Source of the DNA: Bacteroides finegoldii DSM 17565
Lineage (GTDB): Bacteria; Bacteroidota; Bacteroidia; Bacteroidales; Bacteroidaceae
Length of the DNA: 39,713 bases
Reading direction: 5' to 3'
Assembly (NCBI RefSeq): GCF_000156195.1
Contig: NZ_GG688331.1
Coordinates: forward strand, 61,722-101,434
The notes under the pieces are model-generated. The model was not told where the DNA came from, did no database searches, and saw only the letters and a program-made list of their open reading frames with translations. The stretch's first letter is position 1. Each line of letters starts with the position of its first letter. The position numbers were made by a program, and so were the translations under genes. This document shows positions 16,093-24,318 of the stretch, piece by piece.

Positions 16093-18528
16093 TTAAACGT
16101 TTGCGATACTCATGATGTCGGCAAAAACTCCGGCGGCAGTCACACCGGCACCGGCACCGTATCCCTGAATCATCATCGGATATTCTTTATAACGTTCCGT
16201 AGTCAGCAGAATGATATTGTTGCTGCCCTCCAGACCGTAGAACGGATGGTTGGCTCCGACTTCCTGCAGGCCGACAGAGGCTTTTCCATTCTCCAGTTTT
16301 GCCACAAAACGCCAATGTTTGTTCTCCTTCTCCAAGACTTGACGACGGGCTTCAAAGTCCGCATCCAGACTCGGCACTTTCTTCCAGAAGTCATCCAAAG
16401 AACCTTCAAAGAAATCGTTCGGCACAAAAAGATTCTTTTCCACATCTTCCTGTTCGATACGATAGCCCGCTTCACGCGCCAGAATCACCAATTTACGGAT
16501 TACATCTTTTCCACTGAGGTCGATACGCGGATCCGGTTCGGAATAACGCTCTTCTTGCGCCATCTTGATGGTACGGCTGAAAGGTATATCAGCACTGATC
16601 TTATTAAAGATATAATTCAATGTACCCGAAAGCACCGCCTCAATCTTCAATATCTTGTCACCACTGTGAATCAAGTCGTTGATTGTGTTGATAATCGGAA
16701 GTCCCGCACCTACATTGGTTTCAAACAGATACTTCACTCCACGCTGACGGGCGATTGTCTTCAATTCACGGTAATTCTCGTAAGCCGACGAAGCGGCAAT
16801 CTTATTGGCAGCAACGACAGAGACGTTATGCTGCAACAAATCCTTATACAACGATGCAATATCCGCACTTGCCGTACAGTCAACAAATACGGAATTGAAA
16901 ATATTCATGCCTACTATCTCTTCACGAATCGTTTGCAAGTTGCTGTCTTTTCCTTTCTGCTTCAGTTCCTCGCGGAAATTGGAGAGGTCGAAACCGTCAC
17001 GGCTGAACATCGCTTTAGCCGCATCAATGATACCTACCACATGAAGTTTCAGTCCGTTTTCCATCATCAACTTCTGTTGCTGACAACGAATCTGCTCTAC
17101 CAGACTGCCGCCTACCGTACCGATACCGCAGATAAAGAGATTCAGTACCTGGTATTCGGACAAGAAGAAAGAGTCGTGAATAACGTTGAGAGACTTACGC
17201 AAAGATTTTGCATCCACCACAAAAGAGATATTTGTTTCCGAAGCACCCTGTGCACAAGCTATTACATTGATACCGTTACGTCCCAATGTGCCGAACAGCT
17301 TGCCGGCGATACCCGGTGTATGTTTCATGTTTTCACCTACGATAGCCACCGTAGCCAAGTCTCTTTCTGCAAGAATCGGGGAAATCTCTCCCATCTCGAT
17401 CTCTTTTGCAAACTCCTCATTCAGCACTTCGCAAGCCAAGTCCGCATCGGCATTACGCACACCGATAGAAGTACTGTTCTCGGAAGAAGCCTGCGATACA
17501 AGGAACACGCTGATTCCGTTCTTTGCTAATGCCTTAAAGATACGGTAGTTAACACCGATCACCCCTACCATACCAAGTCCTTGAACAGTAATGAGGCTCG
17601 TATCATTGATAGAGGAAATACCCTTAATGGCTTTGCTTTGCGGATTGGAAACCTCTTGTTTGATAACCGTTCCCACGCCATCGGGATTAAACGTATTCTT
17701 TATTATAATAGGTATATTCTTATGGCATACCGGATAAATCGTAGGCGGATAAACTACTTTCGCACCGAAGTTACAAAGTTCTGTTGCTTCTACATAGCTC
17801 AGTTCGGTAATTGTGTAAGCAGTTGAAATGACACGCGGATCAGCCGTCATGAAACCGTCTACATCCGTCCAGATTTCCAGACTATTCGCATCCAGCGCAG
17901 CAGCGATAATGGCAGCCGTATAGTCCGAACCGCCACGTCCCAAGTTTGTCACATCTCCTGTCGTCTTATCAGAAGAGATAAATCCGGGCACCAATGCAAC
18001 CTTCGGCACTGAGCTGAAAGCCTTTTTCACCAGTTCATTAGTCAGTTCCGCATCCAGAATATGTTTATTATGTTTCTTTTCAGTCTTGATAAAAGTGCGC
18101 GAATCGAACCATTGCGCCCCCTCAATCAGTTCGGTAACTATGATAGAGGAAAGACGTTCTCCATAACTTACAATGGTATCCGATGTCTTCGGAGAAAGGT
18201 CTTTAATCAGATAGATTCCTTGAAAGATGTCTTTCAACTCATTCAGCAGTTCTCCGATCTGACGTTGCAATGATGTCTGCTTTTCACCGGCAGGAATCAC
18301 TTCTTTAATCATTTCCACATGACGATAAACGATTTCACGGAACTCGCCTTCGTATGCCGAATCTCCCATTGCCGCCATCTTCGACGTGTTTATCAATTTG
18401 TCCGTGATGCCTCCCAATGCGGAAACAACTACAATTACCGGCTCAGCAGCCGACTCTACAATTCTCTTTACGCTTAAAATGCTGTTCACGGAACCTACGG
18501 ATGTTCCGCCGAATTTCATTACTTTCAT
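16093..18528 (-). CDS. thrA: Bifunctional aspartate kinase / homoserine dehydrogenase
   Basis: A protein of 811 residues. The N-terminal aspartokinase begins MKVMKFGGTSVGS (kinase KFGGTS motif) and carries GRGGSDYTAA. Two ACT domains follow (about residues 310-460: VQGLGMVGVIGV and VAIVGENMKHTPGIAGKLFG), then homoserine dehydrogenase (LFICGIGTVGGSLVEQI NAD(P) site; KIEAVLSGTLNYIFNKI; YSEPDPRIDLSGKDVIRK). It catalyses the first and third steps to homoserine. Feedback control through the ACT domains is expected. The 5' region carries a leader ORF and hairpin that suggest attenuation. The thrA stop is 27 bp from apgM, so they are co-transcribed. Confidence 0.96.
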   Translation of the reverse strand: MKVMKFGGTSVGSVNSILSVKRIVESAAEPVIVVVSALGGITDKLINTSKMAAMGDSAYEGEFREIVYRHVEMIKEVIPAGEKQTSLQRQIGELLNELKDIFQGIYLIKDLSPKTSDTIVSYGERLSSIIVTELIEGAQWFDSRTFIKTEKKHNKHILDAELTNELVKKAFSSVPKVALVPGFISSDKTTGDVTNLGRGGSDYTAAIIAAALDANSLEIWTDVDGFMTADPRVISTAYTITELSYVEATELCNFGAKVVYPPTIYPVCHKNIPIIIKNTFNPDGVGTVIKQEVSNPQSKAIKGISSINDTSLITVQGLGMVGVIGVNYRIFKALAKNGISVFLVSQASSENSTSIGVRNADADLACEVLNEEFAKEIEMGEISPILAERDLATVAIVGENMKHTPGIAGKLFGTLGRNGINVIACAQGASETNISFVVDAKSLRKSLNVIHDSFFLSEYQVLNLFICGIGTVGGSLVEQIRCQQQKLMMENGLKLHVVGIIDAAKAMFSRDGFDLSNFREELKQKGKDSNLQTIREEIVGMNIFNSVFVDCTASADIASLYKDLLQHNVSVVAANKIAASSAYENYRELKTIARQRGVKYLFETNVGAGLPIINTINDLIHSGDKILKIEAVLSGTLNYIFNKISADIPFSRTIKMAQEERYSEPDPRIDLSGKDVIRKLVILAREAGYRIEQEDVEKNLFVPNDFFEGSLDDFWKKVPSLDADFEARRQVLEKENKHWRFVAKLENGKASVGLQEVGANHPFYGLEGSNNIILLTTERYKEYPMMIQGYGAGAGVTAAGVFADIMSIANV

Positions 18529-18651
18529 GAAGATACTTATTTAAATGCAATGTCCTGTGCGTATATGTTATAACAGAACGATTGGTTATTTACGAATAAA
18601 ATTGAATTTGAATTTTGCCTGCTTATACAGGCGTGAATCACGTAGATACAC

Positions 18652-18713
18652 AAAAACTATCCATCAACCCCTAAGGGTCATGGTACACATGGATGTGACT
18701 GTATGTGGATAGT
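18652..18713 (-). terminator. Attenuator-like hairpin in the thrA leader
   Basis: On the minus strand ACTATCCA (18713-18706) pairs perfectly with TGGATAGT (18663-18656), and five T residues end the structure. Further short self-complementary stretches (ACATCCATGT; ACCCTTAGGGGT) lie inside. The left arm lies within codons 4-6 of the leader peptide and the right arm starts at its stop codon, so a translating ribosome would compete with folding. Between the hairpin and thrA, two more short stems (CGTGATTCACG; GCCTG...CAGGC) are visible. Confidence 0.55.
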
Positions 18714-18723
18714 ACTTCATCAT
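18664..18723 (-). CDS. Threonine-rich leader peptide of the thr operon
   Basis: A 19-codon ORF on the minus strand reads MMKYYPHTVTSMCTMTLRG and stops at TGA. Four of 19 codons are Thr (ACA, ACA, ACC, ACC), and four Met plus one Lys are also aspartate-family products. It begins about 37 bp after a good -7 element and ends 135 bp before thrA. AAGGA lies 4 bp before its start, although Bacteroides depends little on such sites. A leader of this kind, overlapping a terminator-like hairpin, is the layout of translation-coupled attenuation in enteric thr operons. Function is inferred; the ORF and composition are seen directly. Confidence 0.6.
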   Translation of the reverse strand: MMKYYPHTVTSMCTMTLRG

Positions 18724-18759
18724 AGTCCTTGTTTCTACTCTTGTTTTTGATAAGTGTCG

Positions 18760-18767
18760 CAAAAGTA
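18760..18767 (-). promoter_or_regulatory. -7 element for the thrA operon
   Basis: The minus strand reads TACTTTTG followed by CG, an exact TAnnTTTG match. A TTG lies only 14 bp further upstream, so the -33 part is weak. Transcription would start near 18753, giving a leader of about 225 nt. Together with the ansA promoter this accounts for the 403-bp gap between thrA and ansA. Confidence 0.5.
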
Positions 18768-18897
18768 ATAATAAAAACATTCAATCTATCACTTTTTTCG
18801 GTTTTTTTCTGATAAAAAGAATATTTCATAGTAATCCCTTATTGCAGCAGAGATTCACTTTTATATCATTTTGCTATAAATATATCATTTATATTAG

Positions 18898-18905
18898 TAT
18901 ATTTG
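18898..18905 (+). promoter_or_regulatory. -7 element for ansA
   Basis: TATATTTG matches TAnnTTTG. The nearest TTG (18871-18873) is 24 bp upstream, longer than usual. The ATG at 18932 follows 26 bp later, which argues against any earlier start. Confidence 0.5.
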
Positions 18906-18931
18906 CGAATACAAATACGCAAAATCAGCTT

Positions 18932-19969
18932 ATGAGCCCTATAAATACTTCCGTATTGCTAATATACACCGGTGGAACAATTGGAATGATTGAGAACGCC
19001 GCAACAGGTGCATTGGAGAATTTCAATTTTGAACAACTCCAAAAGCACATCCCCGAATTGCAGAAATTCAACTTTCCGATAGACACCTATCAGTTTGATC
19101 CGCCGATGGATTCTTCGGATATGGAACCGGATATGTGGCAAAAGCTGGTTCATGTTATTCATGACAACTATGAACGCTATCAAGGGTTTGTAATCTTGCA
19201 CGGCACGGATACGATGGCATATACCGCTTCCGCACTCAGTTTTATGCTGGAAGGGTTGGACAAGCCTGTCATACTGACGGGTTCTCAACTTCCGATAGGG
19301 GTACTTCGCACGGATGGGAAAGAGAATCTGATGACAAGTATCGAGATTGCCATCGCACGGAACAAGGAGGGAAAGGCGCTCGTACCGGAAGTCTGCATCT
19401 TCTTTGAAAACCACTTGATGCGAGGTAACCGCACAACGAAAATCAATGCGGAGAATTTCAACGCGTTCCGGTCATTCAATTATCCGGTACTGGCGGAGGC
19501 GGGCATTCATATCAAATATAATAATGTACAGATCCATGCGAATGGAGAGGAACATAAGTTGAAACCACACTATCTGCTGGATACGAACGTGGCTGTACTG
19601 AAACTATTCCCGGGAATTCAGGAAAATGTAATTGCTACTGTTCTAGGAATCGAAGGGCTGAAAGCGATTGTACTCGAAACATACGGTTCCGGCAATGCTC
19701 CCCGTAAAGAGTGGTTTATCCGAAGACTTTGCCAGGCCAGCGCACAAGGGATTGTAATCGTCAATGTGACACAATGCAGTGCGGGAATGGTGGAGATGGA
19801 ACGCTATGAAACGGGATATCAACTATTGCAGGCAGGTGTTGTCTCCGGTTACGACAGCACGATGGAGTCCGCCGTCACCAAATTAATGTTCTTATTAGGA
19901 CACGGATATACCCCGGATGAAGTGCGTGACCGGATGAACCGTTCGATAGCCGGAGAGATAACTATATAG
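18932..19969 (+). CDS. ansA: Type I (cytoplasmic) L-asparaginase
   Basis: A protein of 345 residues that hydrolyses asparagine to aspartate and ammonia. Both catalytic threonine motifs are present: VLLIYTGGTIGM near the N-terminus and FVILHGTDTMAYTASALSFM about residue 85. There is no signal peptide with the start chosen at 18932 (MSPINTSVLL), which suits the type I cytoplasmic enzyme. An upstream in-frame extension to 18842 would begin before the -7 element and is rejected. It is divergent from the thr operon, and its product aspartate is the precursor for ThrA. Confidence 0.94.
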   Translation: MSPINTSVLLIYTGGTIGMIENAATGALENFNFEQLQKHIPELQKFNFPIDTYQFDPPMDSSDMEPDMWQKLVHVIHDNYERYQGFVILHGTDTMAYTASALSFMLEGLDKPVILTGSQLPIGVLRTDGKENLMTSIEIAIARNKEGKALVPEVCIFFENHLMRGNRTTKINAENFNAFRSFNYPVLAEAGIHIKYNNVQIHANGEEHKLKPHYLLDTNVAVLKLFPGIQENVIATVLGIEGLKAIVLETYGSGNAPRKEWFIRRLCQASAQGIVIVNVTQCSAGMVEMERYETGYQLLQAGVVSGYDSTMESAVTKLMFLLGHGYTPDEVRDRMNRSIAGEITI

Positions 19970-19992
19970 GCATACATCTATTTCTATTAGGC

Positions 19993-20030
19993 AGGGATAA
20001 CTTATTTCTAATAAATTATCCCTATTTTTG
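19993..20030 (+). promoter_or_regulatory. ansA terminator fused to the radA promoter
   Basis: AGGGATAA (19993-20000) pairs with TTATCCCT (20016-20023), followed by ATTTTTG. That T-run is also part of TATTTTTG (20023-20030), a perfect -7 element for radA. One short sequence thus appears to end ansA transcription and start radA transcription. Confidence 0.6.
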
Positions 20031-20057
20031 TACCCTACAACGAAGAAAGGAAGTTCG

Positions 20058-21425
20058 ATGGCAAAAGAGAAAACCGTATATGTATGCAGTAATTGCGGAC
20101 AGGATTCACCGAAGTGGGTAGGTAAATGTCCGTCCTGTGGGGAGTGGAATACGTATGTAGAAGAAATTGTGAGAAAAGAGCCGGTCAACCGCCGTCCTGT
20201 GTCGGGGATTGAAACGCAAAAGCCCAAACCGCTTGCGCTTGCCGATATAGTGGCGGATGACGAACCGCGTATCAATATGCACGATGACGAATTGAATCGT
20301 GTATTGGGCGGGGGACTGGTACCGGGTTCTCTGGTCCTGATAGGCGGTGAACCGGGAATCGGCAAATCTACGCTCGTCATGCAGACTGTATTGCACATGC
20401 CGGAAAAGAAGATTCTTTATGTCTCGGGCGAAGAGAGTGCACGTCAACTAAAGCTCCGTGCCGACCGTCTCTCTTCTATTTCCAGTGACTGTCTCATTGT
20501 TTGCGAGACTTCCCTCGAGCAGATTTATGTACATATCAAGAATACGAATCCCGATCTGGTGATCATCGACTCCATACAGACTATTTCTACCGAGAGTATC
20601 GAATCGTCTCCCGGAAGTATCGCACAGGTCAGAGAGTGTTCGGCGTCTATTCTTCGTTTTGCGAAAGAAACGCATACACCTGTGTTGCTGATCGGGCATA
20701 TTAATAAGGAAGGAAGCATTGCAGGACCTAAAGTGCTGGAGCACATCGTAGATACAGTTCTTCAATTTGAAGGTGACCAACATTATATGTACCGTATTCT
20801 ACGCAGTATCAAGAATCGTTTCGGTAGTACGGCAGAGTTAGGTATTTATGAGATGCGTCAGGATGGGTTGCGCCAAGTCAGCAATCCTTCCGAGCTTTTG
20901 CTAAGTCAGGATCATGAGGGGATGAGCGGGGTAGCCATTGCTTCCGCCATTGAGGGAATTCGCCCGTTCTTGATTGAGACGCAGGCTTTGGTGAGTTCTG
21001 CTGTCTATGGAAATCCGCAACGCTCGGCAACCGGTTTCGATTTAAGAAGAATGAATATGCTGCTGGCTGTTCTCGAAAAGCGCGTAGGATTTAAGTTGGC
21101 TCAGAAAGATGTATTCCTGAATATCGCCGGAGGATTGAAAGTTAATGATCCGGCCATTGATTTGTCTGTTATCAGCGCCATCCTTTCTTCGAATATGGAT
21201 GCGGCTATCGAACCGGAAGTTTGCATGGCGGGAGAAATCGGTCTGTCGGGAGAGATACGTCCTGTGAATCGAATTGAACAACGTATCGGTGAAGCTGAAA
21301 AGTTAGGTTTCAAACGTTTCTTACTGCCTAAATATAACTTGCAAGGAATCGACACCCAAAAACTGAAGATAGAACTAGTACCGGTGAGGAAAGTGGAAGA
21401 GGCGTTCAGGGCTTTATTCGGTTAG
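20058..21425 (+). CDS. radA: DNA repair protein RadA
   Basis: A protein of 455 residues. The N-terminal C4 zinc finger (Cys10, Cys13, Cys24, Cys27) is followed by a RecA-like ATPase with Walker A GGEPGIGKST, the RadA-specific KNRFG motif, and a C-terminal Lon-protease-like domain (GGLKVNDPAIDLSVISAI; GEIGLSGEIRPV). RadA promotes branch migration during homologous recombination. I chose the ATG at 20058 (MAKEKTVYVCSNCG); the earlier in-frame ATG at 20028 lies in the -7 element. A repeat begins one base after the stop codon. Confidence 0.96.
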   Translation: MAKEKTVYVCSNCGQDSPKWVGKCPSCGEWNTYVEEIVRKEPVNRRPVSGIETQKPKPLALADIVADDEPRINMHDDELNRVLGGGLVPGSLVLIGGEPGIGKSTLVMQTVLHMPEKKILYVSGEESARQLKLRADRLSSISSDCLIVCETSLEQIYVHIKNTNPDLVIIDSIQTISTESIESSPGSIAQVRECSASILRFAKETHTPVLLIGHINKEGSIAGPKVLEHIVDTVLQFEGDQHYMYRILRSIKNRFGSTAELGIYEMRQDGLRQVSNPSELLLSQDHEGMSGVAIASAIEGIRPFLIETQALVSSAVYGNPQRSATGFDLRRMNMLLAVLEKRVGFKLAQKDVFLNIAGGLKVNDPAIDLSVISAILSSNMDAAIEPEVCMAGEIGLSGEIRPVNRIEQRIGEAEKLGFKRFLLPKYNLQGIDTQKLKIELVPVRKVEEAFRALFG

Positions 21426-21426
21426 G

Positions 21427-21898
21427 TTCACCACAGAGGACGCAGAGGACACGGAGGAGTGATTAATCAAGTAAATAAATAATGATAGAAGATATTAATA
21501 ATTTAACGAGTAAAGTGCTGGGATTAGCTTTTGAGGTGCATACTCAATTGGGAGCGGGTTTACTTGAAAGTACATACGAAAGCTGCTTATTCTATGAATT
21601 GAGAGCAAACGATATAGATGTAGAAAGACAAAAGAAATTACCTATAATCTATAAAGGAACCCAATTAGATACAGATTACAGAATAGATTTGTTGATAGAC
21701 AACCAACTCATTATAGAATTGAAAAGTGTGGAAATGCTACAACCGGTACATTCTGCCCAACTATTGACATATATGAAACTTGGCCATCTAAAATATGGAC
21801 TATTAATAAATTTCAATGTTCCTCATTTAAAACAAGGAATCAAACGTTTTATTATCTAAAAATTTAAACTCTGTGACCTCTGTGTCCTCTGTGGTGAA
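21427..21898. mobile_element. Inverted-repeat cassette enclosing a GxxExxY gene
   Basis: Left arm 21427-21456 starts TTCACCACAGAGGACGCAGA; right arm 21869-21898 is its reverse complement with 3 mismatches in 30. The only gene inside is the GxxExxY gene. The left arm starts one base after the radA stop and the right arm ends 5 bp before the next ATG, so the cassette sits exactly in the gap. The same arms, without a gene, occur at 24175-24245, 28188-28335 and 31496-31681. This suggests a family of small elements with one gene-bearing member. Mobility is inferred; no transposase is visible. Confidence 0.7.
21482..21859 (+). CDS. GxxExxY-family protein, PD-(D/E)XK nuclease-like
   Basis: A protein of 125 residues with the family signature GAGLLESTY (G-x-x-E-x-x-Y) near residues 24-32. 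It also has a nuclease-like motif, YRIDLLIDNQLIIELKSVE: an Asp before a beta hairpin and E-L-K, as in PD-(D/E)XK nucleases. The C-terminus (LLTYMKLGHLKYGLLINF) is also typical. The biochemical role of the family is not established. Its A+T-richer sequence and its flanking inverted repeats set it apart from neighbours. It may act on the flanking repeats, but that is inference. Confidence 0.9.
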   Translation: MIEDINNLTSKVLGLAFEVHTQLGAGLLESTYESCLFYELRANDIDVERQKKLPIIYKGTQLDTDYRIDLLIDNQLIIELKSVEMLQPVHSAQLLTYMKLGHLKYGLLINFNVPHLKQGIKRFII

Positions 21899-21903
21899 AA
21901 AAT

Positions 21904-23553
21904 ATGATACAAGAATACCAACTCCGCATCCTCCCCGAAATTGCTGTAAACGGACAGAAATTAAAGGAATACCTTTCTAAAGAAAAAGGTTTGAATCTGC
22001 GTGACATCACTGCTACCCGAATCTTGAAGCGGAGTATTGATGCACGCCAACGGACAATCTTCGTCAATTTGAAGGTGAGGGCATACATCAATGAGATGCC
22101 TCAAGAAGATGAGTACGAACATACTATATATAATAGTGTAGAGGGAAAACCGCAAGTGGTGGTTGTCGGTGCCGGTCCCGGCGGACTGTTTGCAGCCTTA
22201 CGCCTCATAGAACTCGGATTACGTCCTATCGTTATCGAACGCGGAAAAGATGTGCGTGAGCGTAAAAAAGATCTGGCACAAATCAGCAGAGAACACACGG
22301 TTGACCCGGAATCGAATTACAGTTTTGGCGAAGGGGGTGCAGGAGCTTATTCGGATGGAAAGCTCTATACCCGGAGCAAAAAAAGAGGAAATGTAGATAA
22401 GATTCTGAATGTATTTTGCCAACATGGAGCTTCGACCTCGATATTAGTAGATGCGCATCCGCATATTGGAACAGACAAGTTGCCACGCGTCATTGAAAAT
22501 ATGCGGAATAGCATCATCGAATGTGGTGGAGAGGTGCATTTTCAAACTCGAATGGATGCACTGATTATCGACAACAATGAAGTGAAAGGTATCGAGACGA
22601 ATACAGGAAAAACGTTTCTCGGACCGGTCATCTTGGCAACCGGACATTCGGCAAGAGATGTGTATCGTTGGCTGGCCGCCAATAATGTGACAGTTGAAGC
22701 GAAAGGGATTGCTGTCGGTGTCCGCCTGGAACATCCTGCAATGTTGATTGACCAAATACAATATCATAATAAAAACGGACGGGGCAAATACCTGCCTGCC
22801 GCCGAATACAGTTTTGTGACACAGGTAGAAGGCAGAGGAGTATACAGCTTCTGTATGTGTCCCGGTGGCTTCATCGTTCCTGCCGCCAGCGGACCGGAAC
22901 AGGTGGTAGTAAACGGCATGTCTCCATCCAATCGTGGCTCACGTTGGAGCAACTCTGGAATGGTGGTGGAAATTCAACCGGAAGATTTAAGAAGTGGAGA
23001 GTTGAGAATTGAGAGTGGAGAGTTGGCTGCGCAACAGAATGAGCGGCTGCTCGCTATCAATCCATCTCTCAATCATTCTCAACTTTCAACTCTCAACTCT
23101 CAACTTCTCCCCCTTCACTTTCAAGAGGAGCTGGAACGTCAATGCTGGTTGCAAGGAGGAAGACGACAGACTGCTCCGGCACAACGTATGATGGATTTTA
23201 CCCGTAAGAAATTGAGCTACGATTTACCCGAATCTTCTTATAGTCCGGGAATTATTTCTTCTCCGCTTCATTTTTGGTTGCCGCCATTCATCAGTAAAAG
23301 GTTATCTCTCGGTTTCCAGCAATTCGGACGTAGCAGTCACGGATTTCTGACTAATGAAGCGGTAATGATTGGTGTCGAGACACGGACTTCTTCGCCTGTA
23401 CGCATTGTACGCGACAAGGAAACATTACAGCATATAACCGTCCGCGGTCTATTTCCTTGCGGAGAAGGAGCGGGTTATGCCGGAGGTATTGTTTCTGCCG
23501 GAATAGACGGAGAACGGTGTGCGGAAGCCGCTGCTAATTATTTACATCATTAA
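21904..23553 (+). CDS. FAD-dependent oxidoreductase (COG2509 type) with a repeat-derived insertion
   Basis: A protein of 549 residues. The N-terminal ~80 residues form a small domain, followed by the dinucleotide-binding motif VVVVGAGPGGLFAALRLIE, then ERGKDVRERKKD and GEGGAGAYSDGKLYTR. The C-terminus has FPCGEGAGYAGGIVSAGIDG, the usual second FAD contact. The family is uncharacterised dehydrogenases. Residues about 362-402 (coded by 22988-23110) are repeat-derived (SGELRIESGEL ... STLNSQL) and should be absent from most relatives, yet the frame stays open. It could be functional if the insertion is a surface loop. Confidence 0.88.
   Translation: MIQEYQLRILPEIAVNGQKLKEYLSKEKGLNLRDITATRILKRSIDARQRTIFVNLKVRAYINEMPQEDEYEHTIYNSVEGKPQVVVVGAGPGGLFAALRLIELGLRPIVIERGKDVRERKKDLAQISREHTVDPESNYSFGEGGAGAYSDGKLYTRSKKRGNVDKILNVFCQHGASTSILVDAHPHIGTDKLPRVIENMRNSIIECGGEVHFQTRMDALIIDNNEVKGIETNTGKTFLGPVILATGHSARDVYRWLAANNVTVEAKGIAVGVRLEHPAMLIDQIQYHNKNGRGKYLPAAEYSFVTQVEGRGVYSFCMCPGGFIVPAASGPEQVVVNGMSPSNRGSRWSNSGMVVEIQPEDLRSGELRIESGELAAQQNERLLAINPSLNHSQLSTLNSQLLPLHFQEELERQCWLQGGRRQTAPAQRMMDFTRKKLSYDLPESSYSPGIISSPLHFWLPPFISKRLSLGFQQFGRSSHGFLTNEAVMIGVETRTSSPVRIVRDKETLQHITVRGLFPCGEGAGYAGGIVSAGIDGERCAEAAANYLHH
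22992..23110. repeat. In-frame inverted repeat inside the FAD oxidoreductase gene
   Basis: The left arm (22992-23025) consists of GAGAGTTGAGAATTGAGAGT-like units and the right arm (23078-23110) is its approximate reverse complement (CAACTCTCAACTCTCAACTT). The 50-nt centre has no separate gene. Both arms and centre translate without a stop in the host frame. A fragment of the same family is found at 16075-16090. Confidence 0.8.
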
Positions 23554-23571
23554 TCAAAACCCAGCAAACTG

Positions 23572-24174
23572 ATGACTACCCAACCCGAAATAGCAATCAT
23601 TGAACCCAATACACTCAGTAGTTTAGGACTCAAATCCATATTGGAAGAAATCATCCCGATGGCTACCATTCGTACTTTCCACCGTTTCAATGAATTAATG
23701 GATGACACACCGGATATGTATGCCCATTATTTCATATCGGCACAAATCTATGTGGAACACAATGCTTTCTTTCTTCCCCGAAAACGAAAAACAATTGTTC
23801 TGGCCAGTGACAGTCCGCAGTTTCAACTTTCCGGTGTACCGGTTCTCAATATTTATGAGCCGGAAGAGGAGCTGGTGAAAAATATCCTGAAACTCCATCA
23901 ACATGCCCATCACAAAGGATACCCGGTAAAGGATATGCCGCCAATGATTCCGCCAGCGCATCATCAGGAACTTTTATCTGCCCGCGAAATCGAAGTACTC
24001 GTACTGATTACCAAAGGACTGATCAATAAAGAAATTGCAGACAAACTGAATATCAGCCTAACTACCGTCATTACACACCGAAAGAACATTACGGAGAAAT
24101 TAGGAATCAAGTCCGTTTCAGGACTGACTATTTATGCTGTAATGAACGGATATATCGAAGCCGACCGCATCTAA
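23572..24174 (+). CDS. LuxR/FixJ-type regulator with a degenerate receiver domain
   Basis: A protein of 200 residues. The C-terminal LuxR helix-turn-helix is clear (about residues 134-190: LSAREIEVLVLITKGLINKE, then IADKLNISLTTVITHRKNI). The N-terminal ~120 residues look like a response-regulator receiver (IAIIEPNTLSSLGLKSILEE) but lack the acidic pair after the first strand and the phosphorylated Asp after strand 3 (YFISAQIY), so control by phosphorylation is unlikely. It lies 145 bp upstream of a TonB receptor gene in the same direction and 18 bp downstream of the FAD gene. Regulation of the receptor is a plausible inference. Confidence 0.87.
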   Translation: MTTQPEIAIIEPNTLSSLGLKSILEEIIPMATIRTFHRFNELMDDTPDMYAHYFISAQIYVEHNAFFLPRKRKTIVLASDSPQFQLSGVPVLNIYEPEEELVKNILKLHQHAHHKGYPVKDMPPMIPPAHHQELLSAREIEVLVLITKGLINKEIADKLNISLTTVITHRKNITEKLGIKSVSGLTIYAVMNGYIEADRI

Positions 24175-24245
24175 TTCACCACAGAGGATACAGAATTTTT
24201 AGAATCCTATTATACCTCTGTGTCCTCAGTGTCCTCTGTGGTGAA
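24175..24245. repeat. Inverted repeat, CACCACAGAGGA family, no gene inside
   Basis: The left arm (24175-24195, TTCACCACAGAGGATACAGA) begins directly after the regulator's stop codon. The right arm (24215-24245) is its longer reverse complement. The centre is about 20 nt. The whole can fold into one long hairpin. Confidence 0.85.
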
Positions 24246-24266
24246 TCAAATCCTAATAAATGAGGA

Positions 24267-24297
24267 TTGCCTGCCAACTATATTTGCCGTTACTTTG
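24267..24297 (+). promoter_or_regulatory. Probable promoter of the second TonB receptor gene
   Basis: TTG at 24267-24269 lies 20 bp before TTACTTTG (24290-24297), one base from the TAnnTTTG consensus. An exact TATATTTG at 24279-24286 overlaps but has no TTG at the right distance. Confidence 0.5.
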
Positions 24298-24318
24298 CAC
24301 CGGACAAATAAACTGCGA

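Noticed and set aside
16057..17529. A 490-codon plus-strand ORF opposite thrA
   Set aside because: thrA is certain by motifs over its entire length; the long opposite frame follows from its codon use.
18842..18931. N-terminal extension of ansA
   Set aside because: It would begin upstream of the -7 element at 18898-18905 and adds a non-conserved hydrophobic stretch.
24220..24318. N-terminal extension of the second TonB receptor
   Set aside because: It is repeat sequence followed by the promoter; a good signal peptide starts at 24319.
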